DNA of 64,000 nt, taken from contig NZ_QNQU01000014.1 in NCBI RefSeq assembly GCF_003315595.1, positions 116,973 to 180,972 of the forward strand, read 5' to 3'. A program made the position numbers and the translations under genes. The number at the start of each line of letters is the position of its first letter. The first letter of the stretch is position 1. This DNA is from Pedobacter miscanthi. Its GTDB lineage: Bacteria > Bacteroidota > Bacteroidia > Sphingobacteriales > Sphingobacteriaceae. The notes beneath the pieces were generated by a model that made no database searches, was not told the DNA's origin, and saw only the letters and a list, made by a program, of their open reading frames with translations. Below, one piece after another: positions 43,728 through 52,204 of this stretch.

Positions 43728-45674
43728 TTAAGTTTTTACATTTAATTCTATATTGAGAGAAGTGCCCGGCTGATCTGTTCGGGAAACAATTTCCATCTTT
43801 CCGTTGAGATAATTTACTCGACTTTTGATATTGTTGAGCCCGATTCCAGCTTTTTCTTTGAGTTGATCAGTATTAAATCCTTTACCATCGTCTTCGAGCG
43901 TAATATAAAATGTATTTTTATGCTGGGTACATTGCAGCAGTACATTTTTAGCCTGGGCATGTTTCACCACATTGGTTAGCAGTTCCTGTATAATGCGGTA
44001 AATGGATACCTGGGTTGGTTGTGGGATGGTACTTTTCAGCTTAATAAGCTGACAATCTATTTCCAGATCATTGGATGTGAGCGATTCGCAAAGATCTTTA
44101 AGTGCGGCTTCCAAACCGATATTTAGGAGCATTTCGGGCATCATATCATGTGCAATACGGCGCAGTTCGTTGATGGAATGATCCAGCTGACGGGCAATTT
44201 CATTAACTTCAATAGCTGGCTTTTCTTTCGCCAGTTGTCCAAGATTAAATTTTATTACGGTAAGTAAATTTCCCAAACCATCATGCAAATCCCTTGCTAC
44301 ACGGTAACGTTCGGTTTCCTGGCCCTGGAGCATGGCATTGCTTAACCTGATTTCTTCACGCTGTGTAGCAAGTTTTTTCTGATTGCGGTAATAATAAAAG
44401 CCAAAAATAAATACAGATAAGATTAATAAACTTACTACACCCAATAACCAGTTTAGCAACCGACTATTTTTAGCTGATAAATTGGCCTTTTGGTTGGCCG
44501 CATTCAATTCTGCAATTTTTTTCTGGTTTTCGGCAGTTTTGAATTTTATTTCGAGGGCATTTATACGGTCAAAGAAACCCCGCTCTGTTAGGCTGTCTTT
44601 TATTTTTGAGTATTTGTTGAGCCATTGATAGGCTGCTTTACTGTTATCTAACGTATCATAAACACGACTTAGTTCTTTGTAATAATTTAATAAATTAATG
44701 GAGTATTTAGACTGTGGATTTTTAATAAGTGATTCTAAAAAAATTGCCGCTTTTTTAAAATCACCTTTGGCTGTTAAGATATTTATTTTCTCTCCATTCA
44801 GCTTCTCTTGATAATATGGTTTTTGTTTTTTTGCAAAGTTCATCCCTGCGGCAATATAGCTAAGAGCCTTGTTATAAGCTTTTATTTTTCGATAATACAT
44901 GCTTTCAACCCAGTAATATTCGATTTGATTTATAGGGGTTGAACAAGATGGCAAAATGTTTTTAGCTTTATCCAATATATTTCTCGTTGAGGATATTTTA
45001 TCATTGTGATTGTGGATGTATGCTTTCGAAATATAGAGGTATATCAAAAACAGAATACTTTTATCGCTGATTTCTGTATGTTCTAAAATTGCTATGGCCA
45101 TGAGATAATATTCTTCTGCTTTGTTATATTGTAACTTATTCCCGAATACAAGGCCCAAATCACCGTAAAACTTGCCTAAATATTCTTTACTATTTGCTTT
45201 TTTAGCCATGGGTATGGCTTTGTTGAGTAGAATATAGACCATTAAGTCTTCGTTATCTTTTTTTTGCTGTATGTTGGCATAATTAGCCCACGCTTTGGCC
45301 CTAATCAAAAAGGCCTCGTTGGTATTAAATTTAGATAATCGCTTATCAGCTTCTATGTAACACTGTTCACTTATTTTTGAATTTAAAGGGCTATAAACCC
45401 GTGCTCGAAAATAATAATAAAGAGCTTCGAGATAAGGGTTCTTTAATCCTGGCTTTAAGCATTTGGCAAGATAAATTTTGGCTTTTGTGGAATCTATTTT
45501 GGCCCAATAATCAGCTAGCTTAAACAAAATCTGTGCTTTTGCACTATCATTTTGGAGATTATTTGAAAGTTGTAATAAGCTATCAGGGTATCGCTTATCC
45601 GTCACCCGAAGCTGTGCAAATGTATACAGGTAGCTATTAGCCAATAACAAACAAAATAAAAATAGCTTTCTCAT
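43728..45674 (-). CDS. TPR sensor histidine kinase (module 2), no adjacent regulator gene
   Basis: At 648 residues it has the same signal peptide as kinase 1 and a nearly identical C-terminal kinase part: H-box ARDLHDGLGNLL (His464), YRIIQELLTNVVKHA, GIGLNNIKSRVNYLNG. The TPR sensor half (about residues 30-350) differs strongly. Shared blocks include a nucleotide stretch identical for about 80 bases around the membrane-proximal coiled coil (41591-41680 and 44313-44395). It lacks its own regulator gene, so it may signal through regulator 1. This points to duplication followed by change of the sensor part. Confidence 0.92.
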   Translation of the reverse strand: MRKLFLFCLLLANSYLYTFAQLRVTDKRYPDSLLQLSNNLQNDSAKAQILFKLADYWAKIDSTKAKIYLAKCLKPGLKNPYLEALYYYFRARVYSPLNSKISEQCYIEADKRLSKFNTNEAFLIRAKAWANYANIQQKKDNEDLMVYILLNKAIPMAKKANSKEYLGKFYGDLGLVFGNKLQYNKAEEYYLMAIAILEHTEISDKSILFLIYLYISKAYIHNHNDKISSTRNILDKAKNILPSCSTPINQIEYYWVESMYYRKIKAYNKALSYIAAGMNFAKKQKPYYQEKLNGEKINILTAKGDFKKAAIFLESLIKNPQSKYSINLLNYYKELSRVYDTLDNSKAAYQWLNKYSKIKDSLTERGFFDRINALEIKFKTAENQKKIAELNAANQKANLSAKNSRLLNWLLGVVSLLILSVFIFGFYYYRNQKKLATQREEIRLSNAMLQGQETERYRVARDLHDGLGNLLTVIKFNLGQLAKEKPAIEVNEIARQLDHSINELRRIAHDMMPEMLLNIGLEAALKDLCESLTSNDLEIDCQLIKLKSTIPQPTQVSIYRIIQELLTNVVKHAQAKNVLLQCTQHKNTFYITLEDDGKGFNTDQLKEKAGIGLNNIKSRVNYLNGKMEIVSRTDQPGTSLNIELNVKT

Positions 45675-45921
45675 CTGTTAAAATTCAAGATTAATTTAAT
45701 GCTCGGTAGTTAAGGGGATAAGCACAAAGGCCATAACAATAATTCAAGGGACAATCTAATTTAAACTAAAAAAAACACATTATATAGCTATTTATAGCTA
45801 TACGGGAAAACAGTTATTTGTAGCTATAATTATACGGCTTGATGAAGGTAACTTTGATTACAGATGATCAGGGATGCCGAAAACTGTTGATAAGAGTAGG
45901 CTTATTGAAAAACAAATATCT
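45675..45921. promoter_or_regulatory. Bidirectional control region 2 (copy of 42965-43213)
   Basis: It repeats region 1 including the start of kinase 2 and the space up to the divergent ATG. TATATAGCTATTTATAGC lies at about 45780-45797 and TGTAGCTATAATTATA at about 45819, so the TATAGCTAT motif is kept where surrounding bases have changed. Confidence 0.6.
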
Positions 45922-46377
45922 ATGAAAAAATTGAGTTTAGTGTTATGCCTATTAGGATTTAGTACACTAGTTTTTAATGGTTGTAAAAAGAAAGGTAACG
46001 TTGATGAACCTGATGTACGAGGAAAAACATATAAGTTTACCGTTACCAGCACAGGCATACTAGCGACAGATAATATAGATGTTACATTTAAAGGAGGATC
46101 GTCAACCAATGCTAAAACATTACTTAAAGTTGATGGTGTAACACAAGATAACCAGCAGATAGTAACGCTTACTAGGGCACAAATTACAAAATCGGGTGGT
46201 ACAGTTGTAGAGTCAGCTTTGCCTTTGATTGTATGTGGATTTGACCTTGGTGGCTTTAGTGGTACAGCAGGGCATACTTTTGTTGTAAAAGTAGTACCCG
46301 TAGTTGATGGCACACCCGCAACAACAGTATCTAAAACCTTTACTACACAAACGTTCTATCAAGCTTACGATTATTAG
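45922..46377 (+). CDS. Small lipoprotein divergent from kinase 2
   Basis: The start is ATG 45922 (151 residues); a longer frame from 45874 would add 16 residues translated from the duplicated control region. The lipobox is STLVFNGCKKK. The mature part is beta-rich (YKFTVTSTGILATDNIDVTF, TAGHTFVVKVVPVVDG) and could be an Ig-like domain. No family recognised. It shares with the gene at 43214 only the position opposite a kinase and the first few codons. Confidence 0.65.
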   Translation: MKKLSLVLCLLGFSTLVFNGCKKKGNVDEPDVRGKTYKFTVTSTGILATDNIDVTFKGGSSTNAKTLLKVDGVTQDNQQIVTLTRAQITKSGGTVVESALPLIVCGFDLGGFSGTAGHTFVVKVVPVVDGTPATTVSKTFTTQTFYQAYDY

Positions 46378-46530
46378 GTTAGTACTTGTATTGCCTTAAT
46401 TAGAGCTCAAAATTATAAAACTAGGTAGTTAATAATGGGTTTGGGGCACACAGTAGTGCCTCAAATTTTATGCAGCTTACCTAATTCCAATCAGAAAATC
46501 TATTTTAAATAGCTACTTAATCAAACCAAC

Positions 46531-47073
46531 ATGAAAAAACAACTATTACTTATTGCATTATTTATCTTTTCTGTATCAGCCGTTAACGCTCAGTCTAAAT
46601 CTTCATTTAGCAAAGGTGACAATCTATTTAACGTTGGCGTAGGCATTGGCAGTCCGTATTTTGGAACTGGTTATAGCTCATCATTGCCGGTTAATCCATC
46701 GGTGAGTTATGAAATTGGTGTATCTAACGCAATTAGTGTTGGCGGACAGGTTTCGTGTGCAAGTTCTAAATACGACGGCTATAACTATACTTTTAAAGAA
46801 AGTGCCATTTACTTTGGGGCGAGGGGGTCGTACCATTTTAACCAACTGCTTAAACTTAACCCAAAATTCGACCTTTACAGCGGGTTAAGTTTGGGGTATG
46901 TTACGGTAAGCATCAGTGATAGCGAAAGCATTGTTACAGGTACAGCAAGTGGTTTCGGATTTGGTTTTTATGCCGGTGGAAAATATTACCTGGGAAAAAG
47001 TACGGCCATTTACTCAGAATTGGGTTATCAGAGTCTCTCCTTTTTAAATGTTGGGATCGCCTTTAAATTTTAA
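46531..47073 (+). CDS. Outer-membrane beta-barrel protein (OmpX/OmpA-like)
   Basis: The 180-residue protein has a signal peptide (SVSAVNAQ). The mature protein has eight or so strands (LFNVGVGIGSPYFG, VSYEIGVSNAISVGGQVSC, FDLYSGLSLGYVTVSI, SGFGFGFYAGGKYYLG) and ends LNVGIAFKF, typical of small barrels. Function unknown. It is followed 40 bases later by another exported protein gene and then the TonB receptor, which may share its transcript. Confidence 0.75.
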   Translation: MKKQLLLIALFIFSVSAVNAQSKSSFSKGDNLFNVGVGIGSPYFGTGYSSSLPVNPSVSYEIGVSNAISVGGQVSCASSKYDGYNYTFKESAIYFGARGSYHFNQLLKLNPKFDLYSGLSLGYVTVSISDSESIVTGTASGFGFGFYAGGKYYLGKSTAIYSELGYQSLSFLNVGIAFKF

Positions 47074-47113
47074 CATAAAAAATTCTTAATGTTTATATCT
47101 AATCCAATCAAAT

Positions 47114-47500
47114 ATGAAAAATCAAGTTAAATTAATTGCCTTAACCCTGTTAATCCTTTTAGGAAGTTTATTGCCTCAATATTCGTCGGCATTCAGTTAC
47201 AAATCCAAAGACCCTGTTGTGATCGAAGTAACCGCCAGGCAGAAAACGATAGAGGAAGCACTAACGGCGGTAAAAATGGTTTTGCTTCAAAAGAAATTTA
47301 TTTCCGCCAATGGTGTTCAAAAAAACTCTCTTAATGCGATCAGGACCACCATGTCTAAAGCCGATTATTTTGTTGCCGATGCTACAGCTGCACAAGCAGA
47401 TGGAAAGATCAAGGTTACAATCACCTTTGTAAAAGTAGGCACTGGTTTCTTAAATTTAAAGAAGGTTGCCGAAGAGGTAAAAGCTGAATTGGAGAAATAA
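47114..47500 (+). CDS. Small exported protein of unknown function
   Basis: The 128-residue protein has a signal peptide (LLPQYSSAF). The rest is a beta-alpha-beta type sequence (PVVIEVTARQKTIEEALTAVKMVLLQKKF..., KIKVTITFVKVGTGFLNLKKVAEEVKAELEK) of ferredoxin-like appearance. I recognise no named family. It sits between a barrel gene and a TonB-dependent receptor gene, so a role near the receptor in the periplasm is possible. Confidence 0.6.
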   Translation: MKNQVKLIALTLLILLGSLLPQYSSAFSYKSKDPVVIEVTARQKTIEEALTAVKMVLLQKKFISANGVQKNSLNAIRTTMSKADYFVADATAAQADGKIKVTITFVKVGTGFLNLKKVAEEVKAELEK

Positions 47501-47580
47501 TATTTCGGGCATTTCAATAAAGTAACTATCGATAAAATAAACAGATGGGCAATATTCTTATCACTGTTTTTATCAGCATA

Positions 47581-49990
47581 ATGATGAATAAATGGATATT
47601 CATAGTTGTAAGCGCCATGTTGCTCTTCTCTGTTTTACCAGCTCAGGCACAGGAAAAAATAAAGTTACAGGGTTTAGTTAAAGACAGTGTAAACCAGGAG
47701 TTAATCGTTTACGCAACCGTGAGCTTGTTTAAAAAATATGATGCTAAATCATTGGTTATCAATACATTTTCGGATAACAAAGGGCAGTTTATCCTTAACA
47801 GCGATACCGGCAATTATATGCTTTCTGTTGATCTGATGGGGTATAACCGGTTAACCAGGAGCATCAGGGTTTACGCGGGAATGTTGACCGAACTGGGCAC
47901 TTTTTTAATCAAACCATCAGCCAATCAGTTGCAGCAGGTAAATATTACGGCACAAAAACCTTTGATAGAGCAAGACAGGGATAAACTGGTTTTATAATGT
48001 AGAGCAGGATCCGGCTGCCAAAGGAGAAAGCCTGACTGAAATTTTTAGGAAAGTACCCATGTTAAGCGTAGACGGCGAAGGTAATGTACGGTTAAACGGG
48101 CAGGGTAATTTTAAGGTGTTATTAAACGGACGCGAAACCGCCATGTTTGCCCAAAGCGTAAAAGATGCACTTAATGGCTTTCCCGGTGCTGTAGTATCAA
48201 AAATTGAGGTGATTAGCTCCCCATCTGCAAAATACGATGCCGAAGGTATCGGAGGTTTGATCAATATTATTACCAAAAAGGCGATATTCGGTTATAATGG
48301 TTATTTGGGACTTCATTATTCCAATATAAATTATTCTGCCAATACTAATCTGAGTTTCCGGAAAGGCAGGTTTGCAGTTACAGCTACCTATTTTTTAAGT
48401 GGAAACCATAACAACAAAGCTCAGGTAACCAGCGAAACCCTGCCGGTGCAAACGGCTGCTTATCAAAGGAGGTTTCTCGATGGTGAGCGCATAACCAATC
48501 GTTTTTCGAACAGCGGGATTTTGGAAATGAGCTACAACATCGATTCGTTGCAAACCCTTGTACTTTATGCCAATGTGGATGGGGGTAACAACAAAAGCAG
48601 GTTTACGCAGAATATTACCACCAGTTTTACAGATAAATTGCCACAGGAGGATTTTTTTACGCAAAACTTAAAGAATAATTTTCCTTCCTACGGACTCGGA
48701 AGTGATTTTATCAAGAAATTTAAGGGAAATCCGGATAAAGAGCTGAGTTTTAGATTTAATGGTCAGTTTAGCAGGAACGACGGATTGAATACAAGTATGC
48801 TCGATATGGCCAGTACCGATCTGTTCAGGCAGAATGATAGCTTTTCGGAAAACAGGGAATATACCTTACAAACAGATTTTATACAACCTTTTAGCAAAGA
48901 ACTTAAACTGGAAACCGGGGCGAAATTTATTTTTAGGGATGCCAATGCCGACTATTCAAGTTTGAGCCGGACGGATGAAAAATCGCCCTTTGAGCCTGAT
49001 TACTCAAATTCTGATCGTTTTGCCTATAAACAGCAGGTGTACAGTGGTTACGGCTCACTATCGTTTGCACTGGATAAACTTAATTTCCGTACAGGTTTGC
49101 GTTTAGAACATACAACAGTTGATGGGGATTTTTTTAGTTCGAAAACAAACGTAAAACAGGATTATACGACATTGATTCCTGATTTTTCTGTGAATACCAA
49201 ACTAAGCAAAAATTATACGATAATTATGGGGTATAATAAGCGGTTGCAAAGGCCATATATTAATGCACTTAATCCGTTTATCAATAATAACGATCCTTTA
49301 AATATTTCTTTTGGTAACCCTGATCTGAATGCCCAAACCATCCATAACCTGTCATTTCAGAACCGGCTGGCCAGTGGGAATAATTTTATTGCATTGGCGC
49401 TAAATGCCTCTTATTCGGGCAATATGATTGTACAATACACCATATTTAATGAAAATACTGGTGTTAGTACTACTCAATATGGCAATACAGGACGAAACAG
49501 AGAGGTAAGCGCTATGTTTACATCCGCTATTTCGTTAAAAAAGCTCAATTGTGGTGCATATACTACTGTGCGTTACAATAAAATTGAAAATACGGTAGTT
49601 TTAACACAGCATGAAGAAGGCTTTAGTGGTCAGGTAGGGGGATTCTTCTTTTATAAGCCGGCTAAATCTTTTTCATTAAGCGGAAGCGGGGGGATTTCCA
49701 GGCAGCCATATAATTTAATCAATACTTTAAAAGCGAATCCATATTACCAGGTAAACATAGGTTATAAATTCTTTAATGATAAGTTGAGTACGACGGTAAA
49801 TTTCAATAATTTTTTTAGTAAGTCGCTTACCAACAGGTTATATACCGAAGATGTTAACTTCACAACAAATGCTACCACTACCATTCCGTTCAGGGTTGTT
49901 TTTGTTGGGGCTACTTATAATTTCGGTAAGCTGAAAGAGGATCTGTCGAAGAAAAAAGGGGTGAACAATGATGATTTGATCAACAATTAA
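47581..49990 (+). pseudogene. TonB-dependent receptor-type outer-membrane protein, split by a frameshift
   Basis: Frame one (from about 47581, signal MMNKWIFIVVSAM...QAQ, carboxypeptidase-regulatory-like domain) ends at TAA 47995 after ...QDRDKLVL. Frame two, whose first ATG is 48059, carries the plug (VLLNGRETAMFAQSV, SSPSAKYDAEGIGGLINIIT) and barrel, ending TYNFGKLKEDL. Dropping one T from the TTTT run at 47990-47993 joins them into ...DKLVYNVEQDPAAKGESLTEIFRK, the usual family sequence of about 800 residues. So one base was inserted, or the assembly has an error there. The family imports large ligands across the outer membrane with TonB/ExbBD. Confidence 0.85.
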
Positions 49991-50028
49991 TTTATAAAAA
50001 TGCTCTTCAATGTTTGTTAGTGATTGGG

Positions 50029-50054
50029 GGCTGGTAGAAATACCAGCCTTTTTT
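50029..50054 (+). terminator. Terminator of the TonB receptor gene
   Basis: GGCTGGTA and TACCAGCC form a stem with a GAAA loop followed by TTTTTT. Confidence 0.9.
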
Positions 50055-50117
50055 GATCTCTGGAAAAATAGCTATATTGTAATCAACAATGCCTCATCGT
50101 AAAGTAGTTTTTGTAGT

Positions 50118-50666
50118 ATGTTGATAAAAGAAATTTTAAGCAGTTTTAGGCAATTTTCAGCCAATGAGGCCCTTCTTTTCGAAGAAAATATTGTTAGGAG
50201 AACTTTCAGGAAAAATGAAATAATATTGAAGCAGGGAGCAGTTTGCCAATCTGTTTATTTTGTTTTATCAGGATCTTTTTTCCAATATCAAAGCCAAGGA
50301 ATTACCGAAAGCATTATCGATTTACATGTAACCAGCGAGTGGATGTTTAACCATCCCAGCCTGATTGAACAGCGCGCATCGGAAACCACGATCAAAGCAT
50401 TCGAAAATTCAGAAGTTATTGAGTTGAGTTTGAGCAGCCTGCATTACCTGATAGCCAAATCTCAATCTTTTTTGTTCCTGACCAAAATTTTTAATCAAAC
50501 CAGCGCCAGAACCTATCTTTTTGATAGTTCATTTAATCCTCTGCAAAAATATAATTACATAAAAAATGTTAAACCGCTCGTTGCTCAGGTTTTTCCGGTA
50601 AAAATGATTGCTTCTTATCTTAAAATCGCCCCCGAAACATTGAGCCGTGTAAGGGCAAACCATTAA
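50118..50666 (+). CDS. Crp/Fnr-family cyclic-nucleotide-binding-like regulator
   Basis: The 182-residue protein has an N-terminal cNMP-type beta-roll (FRKNEIILKQGAVCQSVYFVLSGSFFQYQSQ...) and a shortened C-terminal helix-turn-helix (AQVFPVKMIASYLKIAPETLSRVRANH). The Arg/Glu pattern for cAMP binding is not clear, as in most Bacteroidota members, so the ligand is unknown. It lies 63 bases before the VOC protein gene. Confidence 0.82.
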   Translation: MLIKEILSSFRQFSANEALLFEENIVRRTFRKNEIILKQGAVCQSVYFVLSGSFFQYQSQGITESIIDLHVTSEWMFNHPSLIEQRASETTIKAFENSEVIELSLSSLHYLIAKSQSFLFLTKIFNQTSARTYLFDSSFNPLQKYNYIKNVKPLVAQVFPVKMIASYLKIAPETLSRVRANH

Positions 50667-50728
50667 ATTTCCTGATTTCGATCAAGTGTGCTTTCGGGGG
50701 AAATTATACACCTTTGTTAAAAAAAGAT

Positions 50729-51085
50729 ATGCTTACAGAAATTAATCCCAAACTGCCGATGCGTGATAAAAGGATCACGAGAGATTTTTATGTGAATAAG
50801 TTAGGTTTTAAGGATGTTGGTGAAACCGACTATAAAGATTACCTGATTTTGCAAAAAGACAATATCCAGATCCATTTTTTTGAATTTGAAGCGCTAAACC
50901 CCAAAGAAAATTACGGACAGGTGTATATCCGTACCAATGATATTGAGGCACTTTATAAAACAATGTCGGGTGTTAAAGACGGAATTCATCCTAACGGGCA
51001 CCTGCAGACCAAACCCTGGGGGCAAAAGGAATTTGCCATGCTCGACCCGGACAGTAATTTATTAACCTTCGGACAGGGAGTTTAG
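50729..51085 (+). CDS. VOC-family (glyoxalase/bleomycin resistance-like) protein
   Basis: I chose ATG 50729 (118 residues); an upstream TTG at 50714 would add five residues. The protein has the two beta-alpha-beta-beta-beta halves of the VOC fold: PKLPMRDKRITRDFYVNKLGFKDVG, IQIHFFEFEAL, YIRTNDIEALYKTM and KEFAMLDPDSNLLTFGQ. Bleomycin-binding proteins and other VOC enzymes share this pattern; resistance is only a guess. It is probably co-transcribed with the Crp-like regulator, which may control it. Confidence 0.85.
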   Translation: MLTEINPKLPMRDKRITRDFYVNKLGFKDVGETDYKDYLILQKDNIQIHFFEFEALNPKENYGQVYIRTNDIEALYKTMSGVKDGIHPNGHLQTKPWGQKEFAMLDPDSNLLTFGQGV

Positions 51086-51103
51086 GTTGGTTTATTGGTC
51101 ATT

Positions 51104-51557
51104 AGTTCATTGGTTCATTGGTCATTAGTAAAACAAATCGCCAACTGGTAATTGTTTCATTGATCATTGTGATTTAATTATTGAACATTTTAATTCGTTC
51201 ACTGGTCATTAGTTCATTGGTAAAACAAATTGCCAGCTGGTAACTGTTTCATTGATCATTGTGATTTGATTATTGAACATTTTAATTCGTTCACTGGTCA
51301 TTAGTTCATTGGTAAAACAAATTGCCAGCTGGTAACTGTTTCATTGATCATTGTGATTTGATTATTGAACATTTTAATTCGTTCACTGGTCATTAGTTCA
51401 TTGGTAAAACAAATTGCCAGCTGGTAACTGTTTCATTGATCATTGTGATTTGATTATTGAACATTTTAATTCGTTCACTGGTCATTAGTTCATTGGTAAA
51501 ACAAATTCCCAACTGGTAACTGTTTCATTGATCATTGTGATTTGGTTATTGAGCATT
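51104..51557. repeat. 92-bp tandem repeat array (about five copies)
   Basis: The unit begins near ACTGGTCATTAGTTCATTGG and holds AAAACAAATTGCCAGCTGGT and TTCATTGATCATTGTG; it recurs at 51201, 51293, 51385 and 51477, exactly 92 bases apart, with an imperfect first copy before them. The three middle copies are almost identical; the first and last are more changed. It fills the gap before regulator 3. Related short runs occur at 54770-54850. Confidence 0.85.
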
Positions 51558-51571
51558 AATCCATTTGTAAT

Positions 51572-52204
51572 TTAAATCAACAGCTGCTCAGTAGCAAGGT
51601 TAATAAGTTCGATTGAGTTTTTGACATCGAGTTTCTGCATCATATTACGGCGATGCGTTTCTACGGTAAGCGGGCTTAAAAAAAGCTCATCAGCTATGCT
51701 GGCGGTTGTTTTGCCCTGGGCAATTAACAGCAGGATTTCCTTTTCGCGTTTCGTAAATTTTGCACGCCCCTTTAAGTCGTTAACGGATGGTTTGGCAATA
51801 ATTTCTATCACTTCTTTACTGAAAGCCAGTTCGCCGTTAAGTACGGTTTCGATACAGTTTTTTAATTCCTCTACCGAAGCATTTTTCAGGATGTACCCGC
51901 AGGCACCATTTTGCAGTATCTGCATAATAATGCTTCTTTCGGTATGGTTGCTAATGGCAATTACAGCCGTAGATGGCGACAATCTTTTAACCTGGGCACA
52001 GAGTTCGATACCATTGATGTCGGGCAGCATAATATCAAGCAATACAATATCGAGCTTATTGTTTTCTAAAAAAGAAATCAATTCATTTCCCGTTTGAAAA
52101 CTACCCGTCACCATCATATTATCGAAGTTATTGATGAGCGATACTATGCCCTGGATTACGATCGGATGATCGTCTACAACTGCCAATCTGATCATATTAT
52201 TCAT
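51572..52204 (-). CDS. Response regulator, NarL/LuxR type (module 3)
   Basis: I chose ATG 52204 (MNNMIRLAVVDDHPIVIQG, 210 residues), overlapping the end of kinase 3 by eight bases; another frame start at 52240 would add 12 residues from within the kinase gene. The receiver has the Asp pair, phospho-acceptor in VLLDIMLPDI and Lys in ILKNASV; the C-terminal LuxR-type HTH is FTKREKEILLLIAQGKTTAS...LSPLTVETHRRNMMQKL. It is paralogous to regulator 1. The neighbouring kinase is its likely partner. Confidence 0.92.
   Translation of the reverse strand: MNNMIRLAVVDDHPIVIQGIVSLINNFDNMMVTGSFQTGNELISFLENNKLDIVLLDIMLPDINGIELCAQVKRLSPSTAVIAISNHTERSIIMQILQNGACGYILKNASVEELKNCIETVLNGELAFSKEVIEIIAKPSVNDLKGRAKFTKREKEILLLIAQGKTTASIADELFLSPLTVETHRRNMMQKLDVKNSIELINLATEQLLI

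Noticed and set aside
47545..47997. A complete 150-residue protein separate from the TonB receptor
   Set aside because: Its end sequence leads directly into the receptor plug after removing one T, so it is the 5' part of a split gene.
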